From Eunapius fragilis (taxonomy: Eukaryota; Porifera; Demospongiae; Spongillida; Spongillidae), in NCBI GenBank assembly GCA_963681505.1, contig OY811991.1, positions 3,966,438 to 4,030,437 on the forward strand: a stretch of DNA of 64,000 nt, read 5' to 3'. The notes under the pieces are model-generated. The model did not search any database. It was given only the letters and a program-made list of their open reading frames with translations, and had not been told where the DNA came from. Below, piece after piece: positions 8,623-21,650 of this stretch (positions are counted from its first letter, which is position 1; the number at the start of each line of letters is the position of its first letter). A program made the position numbers and the translations under genes.

Positions 8623-11600
8623 GTAGGGTACAAGCAATTGCTTCTTAATTCGCACACTCAAAGCGTGTTTTGTTCAAGGTCCAAGTAAAGAAGAAGGTCG
8701 AACGTGTGGAGCTGTACATGTACTACAGACGTCTGCCCGAGCGGGCCGACACCGTCGGGTTCTTCTTCATGAAGACAGCGGAGCACCCCATTCCCATCCC
8801 GTCCAGCCCGTCGGATGCAAACTCCACCCTCCCCAAGTACTTTGAGACGGGAATAACCAACGGGCTTCCCCTAAACAACTTGGAGCGCGTCCTCACCCAT
8901 GTGTACCTCCCCCTCCTGGCGGCCTCCAGCCAGAGGGGGGGCGGGGACGCGGGGGGAGGAGACCTGAGGTCCGCCTCAGTCCCATCCAGCGCCGCGGGGG
9001 CCAAACCCATACCCCAGAGCCAGTCGACCGTGGACCAGCGCATGCGGGCCATGATGAGGGACGAACTGCTCATCAACGTGCAGAAGTTCACCTCCCAGGT
9101 GCAGTCCATCATCCACCAGGTGGACGGGGAGGTGCGGCTCCAGCTGCCCCCCGCCGACGCCCTCCCGATTCCCGAGGACCCCTCCGCGGGAGCGAGGGAT
9201 TCCTCCCTCGTGGCCAAGTTGGAACCTTACCTGGAGGGTTGGTCCAAGGCCATCTCAGAGACGGTGGAGGAGATGGGGAAGAGGCAGCCGCAGGGCAATG
9301 GCCCCCTCGCCGAGATCGACTTCTGGAAGGAGCGCTACTCGGCCCTGAGCACGCTGTACGAGCAGCTCAGGCAGCCCGTGGTGCAGGCTGTCCTGCTCAC
9401 CCTCAAGGCGGCCAGCGTCCCCACCTTCTCCAACTTTGAGTACCACCGCGGCGAGCTCACAAAGTACCACTCCGAGGCCAAGGACAACGTCAAGTTCCTG
9501 GGGACCCTGGAGCGCCACTTCAAGAACCTCGCCCACGGTTCCAACTTTGCCGTGGTGCTGGACACCATACCAGCCATGATGAACTCCCTGAGGATGGTGT
9601 GGGTCATCTCGCGCCACTACAACACGGACGAGCGCATGATACCTCTGATGGAGCGCATCGCGTGGGAGCTGTGCGAGAGAGCCGCCAGGGTTGTGAACGT
9701 GCGCACGGTGTTTAGGTAAAAACGGGAGGGGGGGGCAGAGGGAGAGCACAACAAGCCCCAATGCTTTGTTGGTCTTTGGTACTTTTGTCCTGTGTATTTA
9801 ACCCTTTCCATCTCCTCCTCCTCCTCCCCCTCCCTTCAAGAGAGACCATCCCACATATCAAGGAATCTGCTTCTTTGGCAATGAAGATGCTGGAACTGTG
9901 GAAGCAGGCATACCTTGATGTGAGGAAGAAGATAGAGCAGTCTGGACGCGATGCTCGCTGGGAGTTTGACAGGCGACGCCTCTTTGATAGATCCGACTAC
10001 ATAGCCCAGATCTGCAGTGATATTCATAACGTGGCTCAGGTAAAGGATTGCTGCATCCCCCCGTGCATGGCCATAGATCCACTGTTTTTACACCTATTGT
10101 AGACAATTGAAGAGTTCCACAACATCTTCGGGTCTGAGCTAAAAGCTGTGACAGGGGACCCAGACAAGATTGAGAAAGTCCTGGATCGGGTTAATCACCT
10201 GGTAGTGGACATTGAGACAGCAAAGTTTGACCCTTACAACCCGACAAGCCGCCATGACTGGAAGACCATGATGACCCGCTTCGAGAGAGAAGTGAAGCTG
10301 ATAGAGGAGGAGGCCACTTCCTTCATCGACCAGTCCTTCCAGACGCTCCGCTCAGCTGAGGGGGCGTTCGATATGCTCCACAACTTCACCAACCTCCGCT
10401 CACGCACGGCCATCAACGGCACCATGATGAAGAAGTTCAACGAGATTCTGAGCACCTTCGAGAAGGAGCTGGACGTGATCAACCAGCAGTTTGTGGACTG
10501 CAGGGGCGACCCCTGCGTCTCAAAGAACCAGCCCCCCGTGGCGGGGGCCATCATCTGGTCCCGCTCGCTCTTCCAGAGGATCAAGCACACTGTGGTGCGC
10601 TTCAGGACTATGAAGGATCTGACCGAAAGTGATGCTGGAAAACAGGTCAGTACATTTTTGCGACTGATAAGGATTTATATGAATATAAATTAATGAAATA
10701 CAATGTCCCCAGGCCAACAGGAAGTACTTGGTTATTGCAAAGTCGATGAAGCAGTATGACGACGACCTCTATGAGAGGTGGCTGCAGCTGGTGGACACCA
10801 TCATCCCCGAGCTCATGAAGCGCACCGTGCTGACCAAACCCCCTCCTCCCACCAGCACCATGCCACTCCCTCACAGCAGCTCCCGCGCCCCCTCCAGGAA
10901 CAAGGAGAGTGAGCTCACTCAGTGTGAGTAGCTGGAAGGCACAATACTGTAAATTGCTTAGAATGCCCCTCCCTCCCTCTCTCCCACCCTTCTCCTCCTC
11001 TGCTCCTTCCTTCCCCCTCCTCCTTTCCTCACTCCTCCCTCACTCCCTCCTCCCTCACTCCCTCCTCCCTCACTCCCTCCTCCCTCCTCCCTCACTCCTT
11101 CACTCCTCTCACCTCTTTCCCTTCTCCCTCTCTCCTTACTCCCCTTCACTCCTCCCTCCCTCCATCCCTCCTACCCCTCTCCTCTCACACTTCTTTCCCC
11201 CCATCACTCCTCCCTCCCTCCTGCACACCACCACCTTTTTGGCTCATGATTTAGTCATTGGACCGTTGCCTCCCAACTGTGAGTTTGTGGTGAACCTGGC
11301 TCCAGAGCTTGTGGAGATTATACTGGAAACCAAGTACCTGGAGAAGCTGGGGTTCAATATCCCAGACAGCGCTAAGAACGTAGCACTCCAGGAGGAGAAG
11401 TTCATGCAGTGTCAGGAGGGGCTCAACCGTATCCTGAAGAGGTACCACCAAGCCCTCGGGTCTCTCATCCCGCCAGAGGTTAGGGCGCCACAGCCACATA
11501 CCCTAATGCACCCCGCACACACCCCTCTTGGCCATGCAGACTGAACTGCTGGATGAGCAGGTCAGGGCCCTGCAGAGGGCCTTTAAGCCCGGCAGTAAGA

Positions 11601-14600
11601 GACTCAACTGGAATTCGCTGGGGATCCAAGACTACACGACCAAATGCGAACAGGTATGTGTGGTGAAAAGAGGTGTGGTGTGACTGGTACGCACGTCGCC
11701 TGTGGTTCTGTGCTCCATTTAGGCCTTAACCAAGTTTGAGTCACTGGTCAGTCAGATCCACAAGAATGCTGGGGACATTGAGGAGAGGCTCCACATGATT
11801 GAGACTGTCCTGTTGGTCAAACCCCCGCCTACAAAGCCTGGTTGTGACCTCCTTGAGGCAAAGGTAGCAGACCTGTGCTAGACCAAGTGTAATGGGTGAT
11901 GATGCCATGTGGTACCTTGTGGCTATTTTAATGGGGATGGCACCGTGTCTTTGTTGGGATGGAAACAACGTCTTTGTTGGGATGGAAACCATGTCTTTGT
12001 TGGGATGGAAACCATGTCTTTGTTGGGATGGAAACCATGTCTTTGTTGGGATGACACCATGTCTTTGTTGGGATGGGAACTATCATGCCTTTGTGAATAG
12101 ATCATCTCTCCCCTCACAGGAATATTTTAAGTTCCAAGAGACGCGGCTAGCTTCCACAGTGAGCACGTTAAGTCGCAAATACCATGCCATCAGCCCACTG
12201 CTGATCAAAGTGGAGGGCCTCGTGGTACACACTAACACTGGGAAATCCCCTTGGATGAAGAAATACTATGCCTACTGGGAGAGAAAAATCTTTGATTCCC
12301 TTGTCAAGGTATGCACTGCGTACACTTTTCTGTAGGTAGATGGGCTGTGCATATTACCTACAACCAACCTTCCACATGTCTGCATGCCGCGCTCCACACC
12401 CTTCATCTTCTCTCTTCACCCCTCCCTCCTCCTCTCCTCCTCCTTCACCTCCTTCCCCACCTTCTCCTCCATCCTCCTCCCTCCCCCTCCCTCCTCCCTC
12501 CCCCTCCCTCCTCCCTCCCCCTCCCTCCTCCCTCCCCCTCCCTCCTCCCTCCCCCTCCCTCCTCCCTCCCCCTCCCTCCTCCTCCCTCCCCCTCCCTCCC
12601 CCTCCCCCTCCCTCCTCCTCCCTCCCCCTCCCTCCCCCTCCCTCCTCCCTCCCCCTCCCTCCTCCTCCCACCCCCTCCTCCTCCCTCCCCTCCCTCCTCC
12701 TCCCTCCCCCTCCCTCCTCCTCCCTCCCCCTCCCTCCTCCTCCCTCCCCCTCCCTCCTCCTCCTCCTCCCTCCTCCTCCCTCCCCCTCCCTCCTCCTCCC
12801 TCCCCCTCCCTCCTCCTCCCTCCCCCTCCCTCCTCCTCCCTCCCCCTCCCTCCTCCTCCCTCCCCCTCCCTCCTCCTCCCTCCCCCTCCCTCCTCCTCCC
12901 TCCCCCTCCCTCCTCCTCCCTCCCCCTCCCTCCTCCTCCCTCCCCCTCCCTCCTCCTTCCTCCCCCTCCCTCCTCCTCCCTCCCCCTCCCTCCTCCTCCC
13001 TCCCCCTCCCTCCTCCTCCCTCCCTCCTCCCCCTCCTCCTCCTCCTCCTCCCTCCTCCTCCTCCTTCTCCTCCCACCCTCCACAGATGGTGGTTACCAAC
13101 CTCCACTACTTTGGTGACCTGCTGGACTCTGGGAAGCCCCTGTTCACAGTAGAGGCTTTGCTATCAGCTCCAGAGGTGGTCCTTCATCCACTTGCTAATG
13201 AGCTCTTCAAGATGCTGAAGCAGGCCCCTGCTGAAATCATTGCATGGTATGTGCAGTGTCTCGTAATGCCAGGCCCTGGCTAACTTGAACTAACCAATTG
13301 GATTTCAGCACCAAGAAATTTCCTCGATGGGAGAATGGGTCGTGCAAGGAAGCCAGAACAGTGCAGGTGGCTGGACAGGCTGAGCCCTACGTGTTCAGCT
13401 TTTTTTCTGATATTTTTAACCATCCAAGCGTGACTGAGGCAGCCTTAAGCGTGCTAGAGTCCATCAAGGCTGGCTTGGGAGCCCTGGTGCGACATCTGGG
13501 GGAGTGGCACACTGAGTACAAGTCACTCTGGGGGATGAAGAGGGTAAGTGTACATGTATGTGTGTGTATGTGTGTGCGTGCATGCATGTGTGTGTGTGTG
13601 TGTGTGCATGTGTACATATGTGTGTGCATGCATGCTTATGTGTGCCATGTTTGACAGTAGTTAAATATGGAGGATTGGTTTATGGCTTGGCATGGCTTGT
13701 CTTGCAGGAGAATTTGCTAGACAAGTTTAGCCAGAAGTACACCAGCTATGTTGCCTATGACGACTACATGAACCACTACACCAGAACGAGCGACATCATT
13801 GCAACCCGCCCCCTGACCAAGGAAATCAAGTTTGCCCTGTTGCACCTGGACCCCCTGGCCAGGGCACTGCAGGAGATGGCCAGGGTGTGGGTCACCTCCC
13901 TGGGGAGGAGGCTGCATAACACAGCCGCAGGTGGTCTCCTACAGCTGGACCTTGAACTGAAGGTGACCATATGACCCCTACCACCTTACCCTTGTTCCCC
14001 CTACTACATTGCCCCCTTACCCCCCCTACCACATTGCCACCCCCACTACATATATGTAGCCACCTGTATCCCTTACCATATAGCCCCCTGCCCCCCACCA
14101 TATAGCCCCCTGTGCCCTCACCTAGCCCCCTGTGCCCCCCACCACATTGTTCGCATATGCAGTCTTAGACGTTTTGCCATTGTCCCTTGCACCTATACTT
14201 TAACCCCGAGTTCAGGAGTTCTTCAGCCACTTTATAGTTGTTCCAGGATTAACTCTGAGCACTTCATAATTTTTTTGTCCATAAGGATCTGGCTACTAAG
14301 CTGCAGAAGCCCCCAGACACTCTGGAAGACCTCAAGTCTGTCTTAAGTGTTATATCGGAGATCAGGAAGATGTCTCTGGGTACTGAACTCAAATACAGGG
14401 ACTTTCAAGAGCGCTACAGGACACTCGCCAAGTATAAGATTGAGGTGCCCCATAGTGAACAGGAACTGGCTGTGAAAATTGAGTCAGACTGGAAAAGCCT
14501 GTTTGACGAGGCCAGACGGGTTGATCGAAACCTGATTAAAGTGAAGAAGAAATTCAAACAGGTACATGTATACATCCACTCTGTGTTTGCATGCATTTCA

Positions 14601-15864
14601 TGTTCTTTGTTACATGCACAGATATGTAATCACTAACATTTATTCTAACGGTGAAATGTTAGCTTACCAACATCTCCATTTTTGCATTTTGTACTAAGTG
14701 CTTAATCTAAGATTTTCTAAGTGAAAGTGATAATTATGTAACTGCCAAAAATATTCACGTGCAGTACATGTATGTAAATGTGTACACATACATATATTCT
14801 GGTTGTGTGATCTGTTACCAGGGCAAGCCTGGGTCCTAGGGCATGTTATGTGGCAACCCTAGGTCCTAGAGCATGTTGTGTGGCAATCCTGAGTTCTAGG
14901 GCATGTTATGTGGCAATCCTAGGTCCTAGGGCATGTTGTTGGCAATCCTGGGTCCTAGGGCATGTTGTGTGGCAATCCTGAGTCCTAGGGCATATTGTGT
15001 GGCAATCCTAGGTCCTAGAGTATGTTGTGTGGTAATCCTAGGCCCTAGGGCATGTTGTATGGTAATCCTAGGTCCTAGGGCATGTTGTGTGGTAATCCTA
15101 GGTCCTAGGGCATGTTGTGATGTTGTGTGGCAATCCTAGGCCCTAGGTCGTAGGGCATGTTGTGTGCAGATTGTTTTAACTCTCATGTGTATTATATTCA
15201 AATGATGGGGGTGGGAAGGGGGAGAGGAATGGGTTTTTAACTTGTTTGCTTCAAAGAGGTTCAAGGAAAATACATGTATGCCATGGAATGAGTTGGTTCC
15301 ATCATGTGTAATGGTTGAGTGGGGCTGGAAGGAACTGCTTACCAGGGAAATGCATACATGTACTTCTAGTGCTGCATCCTGTTATGTTGATTGCAGATAG
15401 GTTGTGTCATTTACACTTGTGCATGTGTGTACGTTAGATAAGTTTGCAGCAAGTACAAGACTTTCGCACTGAAGCAGCCAAATTTAATGAGAAGTTTAAG
15501 GAAACTGGCCCAGCCAGTGTTGGCACAGACCTCGACAAAGGTGAGAGTTGAATTGTATGGCTTCCATTGCTTCATGCAAGATATGTAACCTGAGTACCAA
15601 ACTATGGGCTGGGGAGGAGGACCATCTTATCACACATGTATTGTTGCAGGTGTTAAGCTCTTGAAGGAGTTTCAGGCTCAATACAAGACCTTTGAGAGCC
15701 GAAGACAAGAGCTAACTAATGCAGAAAAGCTGTTTGACCTCCCCATCACCATGTATGCCGACCTGATAGAAGTGGACAGGGACCTCAAGAACATGGCTAT
15801 GGTCTACGAGCTGTACGAAACACAGAGAGTAAGGGGGGCGGGCCGTCATGACATTGTTCTTTGC

Positions 15865-15930
<66 letters not shown>

Positions 15931-18900
15931 GTGTGTGTGTGGGAGTGGGTGGAGTGCATGGGTACCTTCGTTTTCAGATACACTCCCTTTGCTGCATGCG
16001 TGTCCATGTAGATTGCCAGGGAGGAGTGGTCAGGCACACTCTGGGCCAACCTCAACATCCAGCAGCTCACGGACGGCATTGACGAGTTTGCAAAGAGGCT
16101 GAGGAAGTTCCCCAAGGAGGTGAAGGCGCTCCCTCTGTGCCACGTCCTGGAGGACAGGATGATGGAATTCAAGAACTCCATCCCCCTTTTTGCCGACCTC
16201 AAGAACGACGCACTTAGGGAGAGGTGCATAACGCCGCAGTCAAGTGCTCTTTTAAAAAGGTTAACACTCACTCCCTCTCTTTAGGCACTGGCAGAGGCTG
16301 ATGGAGATGACGGGGAAGAACTTTGACATGAACCCGGAGACCTTCACGCTCGAGAACCTGTTTGCCATGGAGCTCCACAACTATGCCGAGACCATATCAG
16401 ACATTGTGGGGAGTGCCAACAAAGAGCTGAGCATTGAGAAGAGCATCATCGAGGTGGTCAACACGTGGAATGCGCTGGAATTCACTGTTCACAAGTAAGG
16501 GCGAACCCACTACCTCATGCATTACGTGTGCATGTTTACATGGTATCGCTGTGTGCACATTATGTGTATGTCTGCACTACGCACATGTGCGCCCCTGTTA
16601 TCCCTGCAGGTACACCAAGGGCACACAGGAGAGGGGCCATGTACTGGGAGCCGTGGACGATATAGTCTTGTCTCTGGACGACAATGCCATGAACCTTCAG
16701 AGCATGGCCGCCTCCCGCTTTGTGGGTCCCTTCCTGGACAAGGTCCAGAAGTGGGAGAAGTCTCTGTCGCACATCAGTGAGGTGGTGGAGGTATGACGGG
16801 GGGGGGGGAGGAGAGGGAGGGGGCCTGTGCTATCACGCTACTAAGCGCACCTCTCTTTTAATGGCAGATATGGATGGTGGTGCAGCGCAAGTGGATGTAC
16901 CTTGAGAGCATCTTCATTGGAGGAGACATTAGGGCCCAGCTGCCTGAGGAAGCAAAGAAGTTTGACAACATTGATAAGCTCTTTAAGAAGGTGTGGTGGA
17001 TGGACCCATGCATGCATGTTTATAGTTAGTCTGGGGACTCGAATGATCGGTTGATTTGTGCAGGATGTGTAAGGTATTAGAGGTTAGCAGCTAACCTAGC
17101 AATGGTCTTATCAAATTGTATAACAGTCCCCAGGCTTACTTTTGGGACTATTTATAGCAAGATGGCTTCCTTAATGCATAAAGGTGGGGCTTTTATGAGA
17201 TTGGTGCTACTGCAAGATTCTTGCAGATGGGCACAAATCAGATCAAGGACTATTGCAATTAATAACTACCAGTTGTACATGTATGTGCAAAGTTATTAGA
17301 CTAAATGTTCAACAGCCGATCATTTGGGTCCCCCCCCCCTACCCCAAGACTAATAATGTTGGACTAATGTATGTTGCTGTTTCATATGAAATGACTATCA
17401 TACACATACATGACTACCATACACATACATGACTACCATACACATACATGACTCCGTAGATAATGTCAGAAACAGCCAAGCACCCTCTGGTTTTGGAGGC
17501 CTGCCATGCTGATAACCGACTCCAGGACCTTCAGATGATAAGTGTGGGCTTGGAGAAGTGTCAGAAAAGTTTGAACGATTACCTTGACTCTAAGAGGAAT
17601 GCCTTCCCTCGGTTCTTCTTCATCTCCGACGATGAGCTCTTGTCGATACTGGGCAGCCATGAATGTACCTGCGTGCAGGAACACATGATCAAGGTACTCG
17701 ATGCACCTAGGTGCCCAGATGTGTAAGGGCAACATTGTCCCCATGTATCTATGTGTGCATGGCAACGAGCATTGTAGGATGGCAGGCAGCAATGACAGTA
17801 CACCTGTCCCATATAGCTACATTAAGCTGTTTCCCTCTACGCTTGCTAGCTTAGCAGATCTTTTCGTACTCTCCCTCCAGATGTACGACAACATTTCGCA
17901 ACTGCGGTTTGCGACCGGTCCGTCCCAGGAAGACATGGCCACCGCAATGATCTCCAGCGAAGGGGAGGAGATGGTGTTCCGTGCGGGGGTGGTGGTGGAG
18001 GGGAAGGTGGAGGACTGGATGACCTGCGTGCTGAACGAGATGAGGAGGACCAACCAGCTCATCACGAAGGAATCTGTGTACCAGTACTGTAACCAGAAGT
18101 CGCGGTACGCACGTGTAACCTGCTGACCAATCCCCTGGTTAATGAAATATCATTGTCTCTGTCCCTCTAAGGGTGGACTGGATGTACGACTATCAGGGGA
18201 TGGTGATCCTCGCGGCCAACCAGGTGTGGTGGACGTGGGAGGTGGAAGACGTGTTCAGGAAAGTGAGGAAGGGAGACAAGATGGCTATGAAGACCTACTC
18301 TAAGAAGCTGCATGGTCAGATTGGCGACCTGGTTGTTCAGGTAAGAGGCCCCACCCCCACACCCCCTTGTGGTGGTGCCCAGTAATCTTGCGCTGGTTCT
18401 CTGCGTAACAGGTTCGGTCCCAACTGAGCAAAAATGACCGAAAGAAATTCAACACAGTTTTAATCATTGAGGTGCATAACAGAGATATCATTGATCGCTT
18501 CGTGAGGGACAGGTTAGTTTACCAGTACATGTTGTGTATATGTGTTTGTGGGGGGGTATGTGTGTATTTGTCATTTGTGAGGGTGTTTTTATTTATGAGG
18601 TGCTCTCGTCCCCCCACCAGCATAATGGATATCCGCGAGTTTGAGTGGGAGAGCCAGCTGAGGTTTTACTGGGAGCCTGAGCCAGACACCCTCATCATTC
18701 GTCAGTGCACCGGAACGTTTGGGTTTGGATTTGAGTACATGGGGCTGAACGGAAGGCTGGTGATCACTCCCCTGACAGACAGGATCTATCTCACCCTGAG
18801 TCAAGCCCTATCCATGCAGCTAGGCGGGGCACCTGCAGGACCGGCCGGTACTGGAAAGACGGAAACAGTGAAGGACCTAGCCAAGGCCTTGGGCCTGCTG

Positions 18901-21581
18901 TGCGTGGTCACCAACTGTGGTGAAGGAATGGACTATAAGGTGTGTGGGAAGGGGGGGGGGGGGGGGGATGTGTGGCACTGTGATTACATGTGTAGTAACG
19001 TTTGTGCATCCTGTCTTTTAAATTTTAAAAAAAAGGCTGTGGGGAAGATATTCTCTGGGCTGGCACAGTGTGGAGCTTGGGGCTGCTTTGATGAGTTCAA
19101 CCGTATCGACATATCTGTCCTGTCCGTGATATCGACTCAGATCAAGACCATACAGACCGCTCTCATTGCCAAGCACAAGAAATTTCAGGTAACCCAGTCC
19201 ATGTGGTGTGCAGTGAGAGAAGGGAGCAGTCCTACGTAATATGCTGTTATATGTCAACATGTATGCACCGTGCGTGTTGTATTAGCACTGAATGCTTCCC
19301 ATGTGTGTCCTTGTGCAGTTTGAAGGCATTGAGATCAGTTTGGATGACCGCATGGGGATATTCATTACCATGAACCCTGGCTACGCTGGACGTACTGAAC
19401 TGCCTGAGAGTGTTAAGGCACTCTTTCGCCCCGTGGTCGTGATAGTACCAGACCTGGAACAAATTTGTGAAATAATGCTTTTCTCGGAAGGTTTCCTCAA
19501 TGCTAAGGTGTGTTACAGGGGGGAATATACGATATGCCAAATGTACAAGTATACGTGTTGAGTTGATGTGTAACATGTTCTGTATCCATAATAGATGACT
19601 TGGCAATTCACTATTTTTAAAATACCCAGCTAAGATGATCCCGCCAAAGTAGGCTTGACAGGATGTTAGATATAAAATAAAGTCTCTTTTAAAGACCATG
19701 TTACATATACTGTACATACCAATGTATGCAGATCTTCTGGGAATGTTAATCAGTGACAAAACATCAACCAAACCATGCCCTTCCTAACATAAATAAGTTT
19801 GGTTAACTATACATATTCTTTTATCAGAGTTGATTGAGTGGGTTTTGATTTCAAGTGCTAAATCTGCTCTGAGCCACATGTATTATGTACATGTACATGT
19901 ACCATCTTTGACACACTCTGCTCACATGCCTGCATTCAGCCTCTAGCAAAGAAGATGACGGTGTTATACAAGCTTGCCAAGGGACAGCTGTCCCGTCAGT
20001 ACCACTATGACTTTGGGTTGCGTGCACTCAAGGCTGTGCTGGTGATGGCTGGGGAGCTCAAGCGAGGGTCCCCAGACCTCAACGAGGTACACACTCCAGG
20101 CTCTTGCTTCCATCAGCCTGGGTAACCACTTGTTCTCCGTTTTTTTTTCTCTCTCTCTCTCTTCTTAGGACATGGTCCTGATGAGGGCGTTACGTGACAT
20201 GAACCTTCCCAAGTTTGTCTTTGAGGATGTCCCCCTCTTCTTGGGACTGATTGGAGACCTCTTTCCCGGGCTGGATTGCCCCAGGGTGCGCTACCCTAAG
20301 TTCAACGATGCAGTGGAGGCAGTGCTCTCTGAGGGCAAGTACATCCAGTTACCTCATCAGGTAAGCTGCCTGTCTTTAGAGTGTGCGTTTTTTGTTGTGT
20401 GCTATCCAGCCTTTGTAAGCTGCAGGGGATTCCCCCATTCTAGGTTGACAAGGTGGTGCAGCTGTATGAGACAATGTTGACAAGACACACCTCCATGGTG
20501 GTGGGCCCAACGGGAGGGGGGAAGTCTGTGGTCATCAACACATTGTGCCAGGCACAAACAAGGTATGGTTGGTGGGGGGTGTGGTGAGGGTGGGGATTGG
20601 GAGGGGTCAACTGTCATACAAAGTTGGTGGAGTGGTGGGTGATAACAGATGTACTTGTTACATAAGGACATGGAAATTGTATGTTTGTCCAACCATTATT
20701 GCAGTTATTCCTCCATGGAATAGGAGGAAGAGGGATTAGACTGGGGTGCAGTAGGTATCAGTTTTCAGTTTGTGTGCACAATTACTTGCATGTGCACCAT
20801 ATGTGTACACATGTCATGTGTGTGCAATGTTTGTGGTTTTGAATGTAATTGTAGCCCTAGTCACATGAATAACTTACATGTACATGGCCTGTGTAACTCA
20901 CTGTAAGCTGTTTGGGCAGATACACGTAGCTATGTAGTACATGTAGCTGGGGGATAATGTGTTGCATGCAGCTAATGTGATACATGTAGCTATGTAATAC
21001 ATGTAGCTATGAGCTATGTAATACATGTAGCTATGTGATACATGTAGCTATATATATATGATACATGTAGCTATGTAATACATGTAGCTACATGTATGTA
21101 ATACATGTAGCTATGTGTTGCATGTAGCTATGTGTTGCATGTAGCTATGTGTTGCATGTAGCTATGTGTTGCATGTAGCTCAAGCATCAATGGGCAACGG
21201 CATACATGTATGTACCCTTGTCACCCCCCAGGCTTGGCTTGGTGACCAAACTCTACACTCTGAACCCAAAAGCTTGCAGTGTCATTGAACTGTACGGCAT
21301 ACTGGACCCCGTGACACGCGACTGGACAGACGGTCTCCTCTCCAACATCTTCAGAGAGATCAACAAGCCTACAGACAAGAATGAAAGGAGGTACATCCTC
21401 TTTGATGGAGACGTGGATGCCTTGTGGGTGGAGAACATGAACTCTGTCATGGACGACAACAAGTTGCTCACACTTGCCAATGGTGAAAGGATAAGGCTTC
21501 AGAAACACTGTGCCCTTTTGGTGGAGGTGAGGGGGAAGCATATCATCACGATGTGTATTGATCCTTTTGTGCGTGTGTATG

Positions 21582-21650
<69 letters not shown>

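Noticed and set aside
8723-9761. Several long minus-strand frames opposite DNAH10 exon 3
   Set aside because: Shadows of a GC-rich coding exon. They lack splice context and recognisable motifs, while the plus frame matches dynein.
12311-13283. Long Pro/Ser/Leu-rich and Gly/Arg/Glu-rich frames
   Set aside because: Pure composition effect of a C/T-rich array inside DNAH10 intron 10.
13387-13654. Cys/Val and His/Thr repeat frames at TG or CA runs (also near 15850, 21600, 32160, 50340, 53800, 56120)
   Set aside because: Dinucleotide microsatellites open in all frames; no protein evidence.
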